Notes: a model not told the origin generated them from the sequence alone. A DNA stretch of 11,242 nt from an uncultured Flavobacteriales bacterium (GCA_937973555.1 CALJKL010000040.1:1-11242), one strand, 5' to 3'; positions 1 to 6,852 are shown, counted from the stretch's first letter. Made by a program: numbers and translations.

Positions 1-1
1 G

Positions 2-301
2 GAAGTTTGTGACGAAACTTCAATTACAGAACGTGGTTATACATTTTTAACTGGATTCAGAAGGAACTTCCCTACAATTAAATATTCATTGACACTAACA
101 GAAAGATATCAAAAGATTATTAAACTTGATCAAGAATTATGTTTTCATTTGAAGGAAATTAACCAAATGAGGAACAAGCTTCACTTTTTCACTGATTTTA
201 AAGGGGGCTATCAAGTTGCACATCACATAAAAAAATGGAATTTTATCATGAAATCATCGATTTCAACAATAGAAAATAAATGCAGGGTTCATTTCAAATA
301 G
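2..301 (+). CDS. Unrecognised protein, C-terminal part only (gene runs off the left edge)
   Basis: The reading frame is open from base 2 to the stop at 299-301, about 99 codons. The only internal start candidate at its head is a TTG at 89, so the gene most likely begins left of the window and this is its C-terminal part. The visible piece is rich in Lys, Phe and Ile and probably mostly helical. It contains a short RNKLH stretch (bases 170-184) that loosely recalls the R-N-x-x-x-H signature of HEPN RNases, but the spacing is not canonical and I do not assign a function. It converges on the relaxase gene, leaving only 17 bases between them. It is probably an accessory gene of the same element. 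I am fairly sure it is coding and have no view of its role. Confidence 0.55.
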   Translation, partial: EVCDETSITERGYTFLTGFRRNFPTIKYSLTLTERYQKIIKLDQELCFHLKEINQMRNKLHFFTDFKGGYQVAHHIKKWNFIMKSSISTIENKCRVHFK

Positions 302-318
302 TGTATTTTGGTTATAAT

Positions 319-1167
319 TTATATTAACTTAGATTTATTCTTTTCATATTTAGAGGTTATTTCCCTAACAACGTTCAAATCTTGATTTCTTTTGATAGAT
401 TTATCAAGCTGATTTATTCTTTCTTCCTCAAATCCTAATTTTCCTAACCTAAATTTCCGCTTCTCAAACACAAATCCAGAAATCCTACATCCCCTCTTAT
501 AACTATGAATTCCACATTCAGCCAGCAATTCAAAAAACGATTCCTTCGAATTCGCCTTTTTGTAACAAGTTTTCATTATAGTGAGTAGTTGATCCTTATC
601 AGATTCTCTTCCAGATCGGAGATTAATTTGCTTTTCCCTATCTGTGGTCAGGGTTTTATTACTTCCATGAGCAACGACAGATTTTGATAATTCCGGATAT
701 TTCTCTAACTGATAGTTCTGAATATCCTTTTTGAGCTTATGCAAATCGATCTTTGAAAGCCTCATAGTCTTCCCAGTTCGGTATTCAATTCCGGATGAGC
801 AGATATGTACATGGTAGTGAGATTTATCGAAATGTGGAACGGCCACGTGAATACCATTTTCGTTTCTGAGTCTAAGATACTCCCCTACTATATCTTCCAG
901 TTTTTCAAGAGTGATGTTTGCAGAATCCTCCCGGTGCCAGGAAAGAATCTCATGGGTTAAATATACACTATCGGATCGTTTACGAAGCCGAAATGACTCA
1001 TCTTTCAGATATTGACTTGCCCATTTTTCAGGATTTTTACCCTTGAGGTTACGAGTAAGGACAAAGCTCTTGCCCTTTCCATCAAATAACCGATCCTTGT
1101 TGTGGATCATGTAGTTAATGAGTCCCTTAAAGGATGGTCTTTTATGAGTTTTGATTTTGACAATCAT
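319..1167 (-). CDS. Relaxase/mobilization nuclease (HUH type, MobP-like)
   Basis: This is the likely DNA-nicking relaxase: it would cut one strand at oriT and stay attached to its 5' end through a tyrosine during transfer. It is 282 residues, compact for the family. Visible motifs are an N-terminal tyrosine, Y19, inside INYMIH (the likely nucleophile) and the metal-binding cluster H112-x-D114-x2-H117-x-H119-x-H121, which is the three-histidine motif of the relaxase/mobilization nuclease family (Pfam PF03432 type). Residues about 185-245 form a second segment ending in RKFRLGKLG, which resembles the small C-terminal domain found in many Bacteroidota relaxases. There is no helicase or primase domain. 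It is the last gene of the mobilization operon, starting 6 bases after the MobC-like gene stops. The ATG at 1167 fits the N-terminal MIVKIKTHK strand. The relaxase call is secure; the MOB subfamily is inferred. Confidence 0.92.
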   Translation of the reverse strand: MIVKIKTHKRPSFKGLINYMIHNKDRLFDGKGKSFVLTRNLKGKNPEKWASQYLKDESFRLRKRSDSVYLTHEILSWHREDSANITLEKLEDIVGEYLRLRNENGIHVAVPHFDKSHYHVHICSSGIEYRTGKTMRLSKIDLHKLKKDIQNYQLEKYPELSKSVVAHGSNKTLTTDREKQINLRSGRESDKDQLLTIMKTCYKKANSKESFFELLAECGIHSYKRGCRISGFVFEKRKFRLGKLGFEEERINQLDKSIKRNQDLNVVREITSKYEKNKSKLI

Positions 1168-1173
1168 GTTTAG

Positions 1174-1659
1174 CTATAATCTTGGAGGGTTCCGGAAAAT
1201 CTGATCGATATCGGTTTCCAACCTTTCAATTCGTCTTTCAATGGTTTCGAGCTTATCATTACGATCCCAAAAATATCGTTCTTTTTTCCGAGCAATTGCC
1301 TGTATTTCGTTTAATACCTGAGAGAGTAACTGTTCCAGTTCTGCAACCTGTTGCTGATTTGGAACCACGTATTTTTGTTCTAAATAGCCTCTTACAGCAG
1401 CTCTAAGAAACTGTGGCATGGTCATATCATGTCTTTGAGCAGCAAGAAGTATTCGTTTATGTTCCCCATTATCCTCATTGAAATTGATGGTGTATTCCGG
1501 TCGCTTTTTGCGTTGCTTTCTCTTATACGCTAGAAAATATTGTTTCCGGTACGCTCTTTTAGCAGCTTTGATTTCCGCATCCGTCCCATTCTCTAACACC
1601 CCGATTTGATCCAGATAATCCCACATTCCACCCTGTTTAAGTTTAGTCATTGGATGCAT
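1174..1659 (-). CDS. MobC-like plasmid mobilization relaxosome protein
   Basis: This is probably the relaxosome accessory protein that binds oriT and positions the relaxase. It is 161 residues. The N-terminal third is basic (AYRKQY...KRKQRKKR, about residues 36-53). Residues about 54-97 read as a ribbon-helix-helix-like unit: a YTINF strand, a helix, then MTMPQFLRAAVRGYLEQ, which resembles the conserved end of MobC-type domains. Residues about 102-155 are a long heptad-rich, probably coiled-coil tail (for dimerisation or relaxase contact). The ATG at 1659 lies inside the 3' end of the coupling-protein gene, overlapping it by 17 bases, and the relaxase follows 6 bases downstream, so the three are translationally linked. 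A second ATG at 1650 is possible. Family assignment rests on motif and context, not on a search. Confidence 0.78.
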   Translation of the reverse strand: MHPMTKLKQGGMWDYLDQIGVLENGTDAEIKAAKRAYRKQYFLAYKRKQRKKRPEYTINFNEDNGEHKRILLAAQRHDMTMPQFLRAAVRGYLEQKYVVPNQQQVAELEQLLSQVLNEIQAIARKKERYFWDRNDKLETIERRIERLETDIDQIFRNPPRL

Positions 1660-3091
1660 ATTCGTTAGGGTTTACTAAAGAAATGTCCTCAAACCGGAAT
1701 TCACTGGTGGTAATGACGGGTGGCATCTGACTAAAACTGTTATAGATTTTATTCTTGTAAAACGGTCTGAGCTTTGCAATGACCGGAGAAAGATTGCCAC
1801 ATACAACTAATGCCTGATCTTTGCGGATAGTTCGAATTTCATCATTAGTCATAAGTGGCCGTACCATGCGGTTTCCTTTATCATCCTTGAATTCAAATTT
1901 TCCAAGGGTAGTTTCCAATTCCCTGGTGGTTTCAAGGGAACCACCAGAAAAATACATCTTGGCAAAGCAGTTGGAACGGATTGCATCTGCATCAAATTTT
2001 CCGTAATGATGTTGCAGTTGAGAAAAATCCTGAACTAGAAGCATAATTCCTGCCCGGTGCTTTCGAACATTGGCAACCGCAAGTGGTAGTGTCGGAAGAT
2101 TTAATGAACTGGCTTCATCAATCATCAAGAAGATGTCTTGTTCTCCCTCTTTTGGAAACCGGCTCAATAAAAAGGCGAAAAATTGTTCAAACAAAATAGA
2201 GGTAAGGACACTATAATAACGTTGATCGGCTACAGAATTCTGAATATAAAGTACTACTCTTTTATCCCTGAACTCCTGCATATCCAGACTATCGAAGGAT
2301 GTTACAGTTGCAACGGATTCGTCACTAAATATTTGTAATGCAGCCTTACAGGTAGCAACGACCCCCTGCACAACCTTATCATCATAACTAATAAAAGATT
2401 TATATTCGTTGAAAAGAATATCATCAGCGTGTTTTGAAAAAATGGCGTCAATGGCTTGTGGGTTACCTCCGAGCATGTTCAATAACTGGCGAACATTGTA
2501 CAAATTTTGAACTTCAGGTTCCATTTTTTTTAGGATGCTGATTAAGATTGCAATCAGTGCAACCGCCTGAGTCGTCCAAAAGGGGTCTTTCCCCTTTGCA
2601 CCAAGGGCATTCTCTACCAAGATGGTGGCCACTTTTTGAATATCAGAACTTGAATTTGCTCGGGCAAGTGGGTTGAATCCACAGGAAATTTCAGGTTTAG
2701 CCGGGTTGATTAGTTTAACAATCACATCATCGCCATTTTGAAATCCGGAAGCTTTCAAAAAGAGCTCTCCAGAGGGGTCATTGATGATGTAAGATGCCTT
2801 CATGGAATATAGGGATGGCAGTAAAACTACACTCGACTTCCCTACCCCGGTTCCACCAATGATGAGCGCATTTTGATACGAATCCTTTACCGATAGATTA
2901 TGTTTTCCCGTAAGACAAAAGCCCTGTTCCCTTCTTGATAAAATAGAACGGACAGGAGCAAATTCTGCTTCATAAGCTTTTTTCTTTTTAGGAATACCTG
3001 TGTAAAGCATTTCCAGAAATTCAAATAGAAACTTTAGGGAAGTCTCTATAAGTTCAATGATTAATTTTAGAAGTTGTTCGATGAGTTGCAT
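1643..3091 (-). CDS. TraG/VirD4-type type IV coupling protein (ATPase) without an obvious transmembrane anchor
   Basis: This is the conjugative coupling ATPase that would link the relaxosome to a type IV secretion channel. The frame is open to a TTG at 3136, but I prefer the ATG at 3091, which gives 482 residues and places the start 13 bases after the stop of the 43-residue gene. Numbering from the TTG, Walker A is GGTGVGKSS (94-102), Walker B is FLMIDE (336-341), and LLVQDFSQ (366-373) is typical of TraG/VirD4. The unusual part is the N-terminus. VirD4 proteins usually begin with two transmembrane helices; here there is one strongly amphipathic Leu/Ile-rich helix (about residues 16-46) broken by Glu and Lys. 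Membrane docking may therefore come from partner proteins encoded just upstream. The C-terminus overlaps the MobC-like gene. No VirB4 or pore genes are visible. Confidence 0.92.
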   Translation of the reverse strand: MQLIEQLLKLIIELIETSLKFLFEFLEMLYTGIPKKKKAYEAEFAPVRSILSRREQGFCLTGKHNLSVKDSYQNALIIGGTGVGKSSVVLLPSLYSMKASYIINDPSGELFLKASGFQNGDDVIVKLINPAKPEISCGFNPLARANSSSDIQKVATILVENALGAKGKDPFWTTQAVALIAILISILKKMEPEVQNLYNVRQLLNMLGGNPQAIDAIFSKHADDILFNEYKSFISYDDKVVQGVVATCKAALQIFSDESVATVTSFDSLDMQEFRDKRVVLYIQNSVADQRYYSVLTSILFEQFFAFLLSRFPKEGEQDIFLMIDEASSLNLPTLPLAVANVRKHRAGIMLLVQDFSQLQHHYGKFDADAIRSNCFAKMYFSGGSLETTRELETTLGKFEFKDDKGNRMVRPLMTNDEIRTIRKDQALVVCGNLSPVIAKLRPFYKNKIYNSFSQMPPVITTSEFRFEDISLVNPNEYASND

Positions 3092-3104
3092 GGGTTGGTT
3101 AGGC

Positions 3105-3236
3105 TTATTTAATAATTCCTCCCAGCCATTTGGCAATCTGTCCCGTAATCACTTCTGTGAGGCGAAATATGCCCCACAGAAGAATTACTATGATTCTACC
3201 TATTAATCCCAACAGTCCCCTTATGAACTTTTCCAT
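3105..3236 (-). CDS. Small hydrophobic membrane protein, 43 residues, of the mobilization operon
   Basis: This is a short ORF that routine gene callers would easily miss. It starts with ATG at 3236, 4 bases after the VWA-like gene stops (TAG at 3241-3243), and stops with TAA at 3105-3107, 13 bases before the preferred ATG of the coupling protein. It fills what would otherwise be an unexplained gap in a fully packed operon. The product begins MEKFIRGLLGLIGRIIVILL and ends in WLGGIIK. A hydrophobic run at about residues 8-24 could span or lie on the membrane, followed by an amphipathic segment. The spacing on both sides is strong evidence that it is translated. My inference is that it anchors or stabilises the coupling ATPase or another operon membrane protein. 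I know of no named family. Confidence 0.6.
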   Translation of the reverse strand: MEKFIRGLLGLIGRIIVILLWGIFRLTEVITGQIAKWLGGIIK

Positions 3237-3240
3237 TGTG

Positions 3241-3996
3241 CTACCTGATTAAATTGGCACTTCGATACATCTTAGCTCCTTTTTGCTCTAATAAGCTCTT
3301 CAGCATATCCGATATTAGAGTATACCGCTCAGAATCCGTAGCATCCTTAGGTTCATAAAGCATATAAATTTCGGTTCCAGTAAGTGAAGGAAGTTGTGAG
3401 AAATTTTCAATTATGAATTTTACTGATTGTGGATTAGAAGTGAAGAATTGAAATTGCTTAGGGTCATAAAGAGATAAAGAAGAATAATTCTCCATTAAAT
3501 CACTTTGAATGACCAGAATCTTCTTGTTTGAACGATTTGTACCAATGGCTCCACTCTCATAATATTCTGTTCCTAATCGCTTTAATTCCGTAAATAGAGG
3601 CCAAAAGATTGATGAATGTTGCTTCCCATCTGTTTCAGCTTGTGGGGAGTCAATTAAATAGACCACTTGACTGTTAAAGGTGTTGATTTCTTTTTGCCGA
3701 ACCAGTTCATTGGAGAGCCACTTGTTTCTTGCAGGAATACTCAAAACTTTGGTTTGGTTAAAATTCACATTGCTAAGAGTAGAAAACCGCAATTCAACAC
3801 CGTTCCACATATTACTTCCTTCTAGTTCATAAAGCCGGACAATTTCTTCACTTTTCGGCTTTCCGATAGTGGTATCGGTTATGTCCCATAAAACCGAGAT
3901 TTCCGTTGTTGTAGCAGGTTTTATGATGAAGCTTTCAATTGCCACCATGGTTCCAAGGATTATTGTTAATCCTATGAGTATGTTTACAATTTTCAT
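3241..3996 (-). CDS. Membrane-anchored VWA-like protein of the mobilization operon
   Basis: This is a 251-residue protein with one N-terminal hydrophobic helix (about residues 3-21), a signal anchor or uncleaved signal peptide, and the rest predicted outside the cytoplasm. After the anchor, ISVLWDITDTT (residues 33-43) has the form of a von Willebrand A MIDAS start, D38-x-T40-x-T42, a variant of DxSxS. Further strands VVYLID (111-116) and KILVIQSDLMEN (159-170, with D166) fit the alternating strands of a VWA fold, and a helix closes the domain near residue 235. Its ATG overlaps the stop of the four-helix protein by 4 bases, and the 43-residue gene follows 4 bases after its own stop. Its role in mobilization is unknown; metal-dependent protein contact, for example with another element's mating apparatus, is my inference. 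The VWA call is moderate because no alignment could be run. Confidence 0.6.
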   Translation of the reverse strand: MKIVNILIGLTIILGTMVAIESFIIKPATTTEISVLWDITDTTIGKPKSEEIVRLYELEGSNMWNGVELRFSTLSNVNFNQTKVLSIPARNKWLSNELVRQKEINTFNSQVVYLIDSPQAETDGKQHSSIFWPLFTELKRLGTEYYESGAIGTNRSNKKILVIQSDLMENYSSLSLYDPKQFQFFTSNPQSVKFIIENFSQLPSLTGTEIYMLYEPKDATDSERYTLISDMLKSLLEQKGAKMYRSANLIR

Positions 3997-5072
3997 TTTC
4001 TTTCTGGGTTTAAGAGTGAGAATGCCTGTTCGTCTATTGTCATTACGGGAACCTGTTCCCTAAAACAATCCGGACTTTGGTGATCAGTACGGTAATTCAA
4101 ATTCGTTCCTTTAAAAGTCGCAACCGATTCATAATACATTTTTTCTATTCTGTTAATCACATATTTTGATAAATACAGAATCCGAATTCGGTCCTTAGTT
4201 ACTCTTTTGACCTCTTCTTTAATATCCCTTTTTACTTGTTCAAGAGTTTCAATTTCCTTTTTTCGTTTCTTGATGCGGTCGTAAATCTTTGTCTTTGCAT
4301 GGTGATCCCGAATTTCCAGACGAGTGGGTAAAAGGAAAAATGAAACAAGTGCGGAGACAATAAAAAAGAACAAGTTAATCGCAATGAAATAAATGGGTTT
4401 GATATGAATATCATTTGCAGCCAAAAAAGTTGACCTAAAAATTGCAAGAGCAGTGAACATTCCTGTAACCAGCAGTAGTGAAGAAATAATGACCAGTCTT
4501 CTTTTCCACACTGTGTTCATTTCCTTGTAGATCATCGGAAATGCATGAGAAAAAATAAAAATGACAAAAGATACACATATCGACATGATAAGTGCGAACA
4601 ATAAGGAATCACCAATCACCTGAAGTGCTTTTGTATTGAAAAGTGCTTCCCCGAGTGAAATGACTGCTGTGATAATAATCGCCCATTTTATTCGACTTCT
4701 TATTACTTCAGGATTGTAATTATCCAGATCATATCGGTCATTCTGATTTTGTTTTTCTAACTCCTCTCCTTTTTTGATACATTCGGCTTCTTTGGCTTTA
4801 AAAAAATCAGCATCCACTTTGGACTCCGGCAGATTGGTAGCGGGTTGCAGAGCTTGCAAAACTTCTGCCGATAGATTTTCATAAGTCGTTCTTAATTCAC
4901 CAGTATAGTTATCAAGGTTGTCACCTTGCAAATCCGGTCGGTTATTTTCTGCCAAGTGCTTCGCTTTTTTTCTGGCAAGATCCAAAGTTCGGGAATGAAC
5001 TGTTGCCAGTTTTGTTTCCAATGGGTAGTCCAATTGGTAGGTTTTGATCGCTAATGATTGATTAGTTTTCAT
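3993..5072 (-). CDS. Four-helix integral membrane protein with coiled coils, first gene of the mobilization operon
   Basis: I do not recognise the family. The 359-residue protein has a hydrophilic N-terminal region (about 1-125) with helical, charge-rich stretches. Four hydrophobic segments follow at about 129-146, 154-176, 191-212 and 226-248. A basic/acidic heptad-rich coiled coil spans about 252-312, ahead of a short tail. Both ends are probably cytoplasmic, given the even number of helices and the positive charges after the fourth. It heads the mobilization operon, starting at the ATG at 5072 right beside the attachment region, and its stop overlaps the VWA-like gene by 4 bases. The position suggests a membrane platform for the VWA-like protein and the coupling ATPase. 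This is inferred from context only. Confidence 0.8.
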   Translation of the reverse strand: MKTNQSLAIKTYQLDYPLETKLATVHSRTLDLARKKAKHLAENNRPDLQGDNLDNYTGELRTTYENLSAEVLQALQPATNLPESKVDADFFKAKEAECIKKGEELEKQNQNDRYDLDNYNPEVIRSRIKWAIIITAVISLGEALFNTKALQVIGDSLLFALIMSICVSFVIFIFSHAFPMIYKEMNTVWKRRLVIISSLLLVTGMFTALAIFRSTFLAANDIHIKPIYFIAINLFFFIVSALVSFFLLPTRLEIRDHHAKTKIYDRIKKRKKEIETLEQVKRDIKEEVKRVTKDRIRILYLSKYVINRIEKMYYESVATFKGTNLNYRTDHQSPDCFREQVPVMTIDEQAFSLLNPERK

Positions 5073-5136
5073 GATTTTGAATTTATAGGTTTGAAATAAA
5101 TTTGATTGTTAAATGGTAGAAAAAAGGTGAAAATCA

Positions 5137-5160
5137 GAGTGCGGTTTTGAGGTGCGGAAA
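5137..5160 (+). repeat. Left pair of arm-type GTGCGG repeats
   Basis: The two copies are GAGTGCGGTTTT (5137-5148) and GAGGTGCGGAAA (5149-5160). Their GTGCGG cores start at 5139 and 5152, 13 bases apart. The right-hand pair has the same core, orientation and spacing. They are probably binding sites for the integrase N-terminal arm-binding region. The pair lies about 75 bases upstream of the tRNA-derived core. Confidence 0.65.
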
Positions 5161-5193
5161 ATGTCGCAAAATGCATGAAAATGCACCTAAATG
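5158..5193 (+). repeat. Four AAAATG-type repeats in exact 10-base register
   Basis: AAAATG starts at 5158, 5168 and 5178, and the near-match TAAATG at 5188; each unit is followed by a different four-base spacer. The 10-base register puts all four A-tracts on one face of the helix, as expected for intrinsically bent DNA or for several bound protein monomers. Plausible occupants are the excisionase-like protein encoded at 6853-7203 or a host IHF/HU-type protein. The first unit overlaps the second arm-type repeat. Confidence 0.5.
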
Positions 5194-5235
5194 CTTGTCT
5201 GAAAAGCCTTAAAGCACTGGCATTCAATGGTGGTA

Positions 5236-5294
5236 CGCAGGTCTCAGAAGCCTGTGGGGTAAAACCTGTAGGAGTTCGACTCTCCTCTCGCGCA
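5236..5294 (+). pseudogene. 3' fragment of tRNA-Leu (anticodon CAG), the att core
   Basis: Bases 5238-5254 form an anticodon stem-loop (CAGGT, loop CTCAGAA, GCCTG) with anticodon CAG at 5245-5247. A long variable arm (5255-5269) follows, as expected for leucine tRNAs. The T arm is AGGAG, TTCGACT, CTCCT (5270-5286). The 3' acceptor strand CTCGCGC with discriminator A ends at 5294, and CCA is not encoded. The matching 5' acceptor strand, GCGCGAG, is missing upstream, and the sequence departs from a tRNA before the D arm. This is therefore not a functional tRNA gene. It would be the segment that restores the 3' end of a chromosomal tRNA-Leu when the element integrates. Confidence 0.85.
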
Positions 5295-5301
5295 CATGGC
5301 C

Positions 5302-5330
5302 CGAAACCCTTGCTACGGCAGGGGTTTTCG
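5302..5330 (+). terminator. tRNA-trailer hairpin, probable terminator
   Basis: CGAAACCCTTGC (5302-5313) pairs with GCAGGGGTTTTCG (5318-5330) around a TACG loop, with one bulged T, followed by ATTTTAT. It lies 8 bases after the tRNA fragment and is probably the original tRNA-Leu terminator, carried on the element as part of the attachment segment. As a near-palindrome it could also insulate the mobilization operon from transcription coming from the integrase. Confidence 0.6.
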
Positions 5331-5430
5331 ATTTTATAGTCTAATTCAATTTCTCCACCTGATTCCCTGCTTTTACCATTAAGGTGCGGAAATTGAGTGC
5401 GGAAATTCTGGTATGTATGATAAACCCTGA

Positions 5431-6843
5431 TCATTTTTCGACCTCCAAATTGTTTTGTTTGTCCTGATTTTTGGACTTATCTCTCATTTGTTTTAATTCC
5501 TCATTGCGGTCATTTTCATGTGAAAATGGCTCAAATCCCTGAGTGGCTTTAGCCATAGCAATTTTATCAATATAATGGCGTTCCAGAACCCTGTTATCAC
5601 TGTGTTGGGTAATCGAAGCAGCGTTCCCACCTGTATATAGAGCAAGTCCTGTGATGTAGGTCTTCCTTAAACAGCGGAATGTCAGGTTGCCCTCAGGTTC
5701 AACTTGTTTATAAAAATGTGCAAATCCTCTTGACATGGTATCCGGCATGATTCGCTGGCGATTAAGTTCCAGTTCAGGCGCAATTATATACCGATCCGTA
5801 TCTTTATACTGAGCATAACCTGCTTCATCTAATAATTCTCTTAAAACCGGTGATATAGGGACTGGCACGTATTTCTTCATGGTCTCTTCCTCCCTGCCCT
5901 GAATCCGATTAACTTTCAGATTTTCAACTAAAAAGTAAGAGAATCCGTCTACATGCTTAATATCAGAAAATTTCAGGTTACAAAGTTCCTCCCGCCTAAG
6001 TCCCGTGTTCAAGGCCCATTTAAAGCTTGATTTGAGATAAGTAGTGTAGAAATATCTTTTATCGTTTTTCCCTCTTTTCTCCATTACAAACCCATTTTCC
6101 GGTGTTATCCGTTCAAGCAATCTTTCGTATACTTTTTTAGAAATCACTTCCGGTTTTGGATTTTCCGGCAGTTTGTCAATTCCCTCAAGCCAATCCGGCA
6201 TTGGCATTTTATATTCTTTCGGAAACCATTTAAGGAATGGCCGGATATTACTGATATATTTATTTATTGTCCTGTTTTCAAATCTTTTTACTTCTTTAAG
6301 ATATTGCAGGAATTCACCACCGATATGATCATTGAGTTCACTTACGGTAAGATTTTTTACATCATGATGGTTCAAATGCAAACATGCTACCAAGGCATGG
6401 AAGAATCTTTCCACGTCTTTGATGTGTTCCGGACTTCGTTGCTTTTTAATTTTCACCTGATAAGGCACGTTTTCATTGTTAAGCCGAGCCAGATACCGGG
6501 CAATCGCATTCGTTAGCAATACCCGGTTCGACTGAGTCTTTTCAACTACGGCTCTTTCTGAGGTAATTCCTGTAAATTGACTACTCTTTATTTCATTTTG
6601 AAATTCCATCGTCTCCTTTATTGCCTGGTCAATTTCTCTGGTCACAAGTATCTTTGTTTTCCTTTGATTCTTAGTTCCCGGTACATGAGCATAAATCTTA
6701 AACTTGTGCCGGTCTCCGTTAGGGCATCCCGTTAAGGCCTTTCCCGTTTCCTTACATATTCTGTCTACATTCGTCTTGCAGTGGTAACAATATATCTTTA
6801 ATGATTTCCATTTCTTATTTTTTGGAATATGTAATGGTTTCAA
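5431..6843 (-). CDS. int: Tyrosine recombinase/integrase with N-terminal zinc-ribbon-like segment
   Basis: This is the site-specific integrase that would recombine attP with a tRNA-Leu gene. It is 470 residues. The N-terminus carries C19-x2-C22, C30, C40 and H46, a zinc-ribbon-like pattern. Then comes a likely arm-binding strand region (about 48-95), a SAM-like core-binding domain (about 105-215) and the catalytic domain. Catalytic residues are R283 in TGLRREEL, a probable lysine K310, R393 in RCLR, H414 in QHS and the nucleophile Y424 in ERHY. The usual box II histidine (HxxR) is replaced by R390. The C-terminal 30 residues are charged. The frame starts at TTG (6843); there is no in-frame ATG before about residue 79, and starting there would remove the Cys cluster. 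The gene is in the same frame as the excisionase-like gene upstream, separated by its TAA and three codons. Confidence 0.93.
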   Translation of the reverse strand: MKPLHIPKNKKWKSLKIYCYHCKTNVDRICKETGKALTGCPNGDRHKFKIYAHVPGTKNQRKTKILVTREIDQAIKETMEFQNEIKSSQFTGITSERAVVEKTQSNRVLLTNAIARYLARLNNENVPYQVKIKKQRSPEHIKDVERFFHALVACLHLNHHDVKNLTVSELNDHIGGEFLQYLKEVKRFENRTINKYISNIRPFLKWFPKEYKMPMPDWLEGIDKLPENPKPEVISKKVYERLLERITPENGFVMEKRGKNDKRYFYTTYLKSSFKWALNTGLRREELCNLKFSDIKHVDGFSYFLVENLKVNRIQGREEETMKKYVPVPISPVLRELLDEAGYAQYKDTDRYIIAPELELNRQRIMPDTMSRGFAHFYKQVEPEGNLTFRCLRKTYITGLALYTGGNAASITQHSDNRVLERHYIDKIAMAKATQGFEPFSHENDRNEELKQMRDKSKNQDKQNNLEVEK

Positions 6844-6852
6844 TGTGCGAGA

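Larger units (their letters stand above)
5137..5407. other. Probable attP: integrase attachment site with P and P' arms around a tRNA-Leu-derived core
   Basis: The region between the mobilization operon and the integrase gene holds a 3' tRNA-Leu fragment with its downstream hairpin. Two pairs of RGTGCGG repeats flank this, one pair on each side, with identical 13-base spacing. Tyrosine integrases of this kind bind a core site, often identical to a tRNA 3' end, and arm-type repeats in the flanking P and P' arms. Both arms being present implies an unintegrated, plasmid-like or tandem form: integration would separate P from P' and leave one arm with each copy of the core. The integrase gene ends 23 bases from the right-hand repeats. 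The exact crossover bases cannot be set from this sequence alone. Confidence 0.7.

Noticed and set aside
1182..1406. Plus-strand open frame of 74 codons inside the MobC-like gene
   Set aside because: It is a shadow of the minus-strand gene, which has clear family features. The other opposite-strand frames within genes are rejected for the same reason.
3092..3136. Extension of the coupling protein to the TTG at 3136
   Set aside because: It would overlap the 43-residue gene in another frame and needs a rare start. The ATG at 3091, 13 bases after that gene's stop, is simpler.
5236..5294. A functional tRNA-Leu gene
   Set aside because: The 5' acceptor strand GCGCGAG and a proper D arm are missing upstream, so only the 3' portion is present.
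5069..5434. Open frame of 121 codons on the minus strand across the att region
   Set aside because: It is antisense to the tRNA-Leu fragment and its hairpin and covers all the arm repeats. Its middle translation (RTPTGFTPQASETCVPP) is the typical false product of a reverse-read tRNA.
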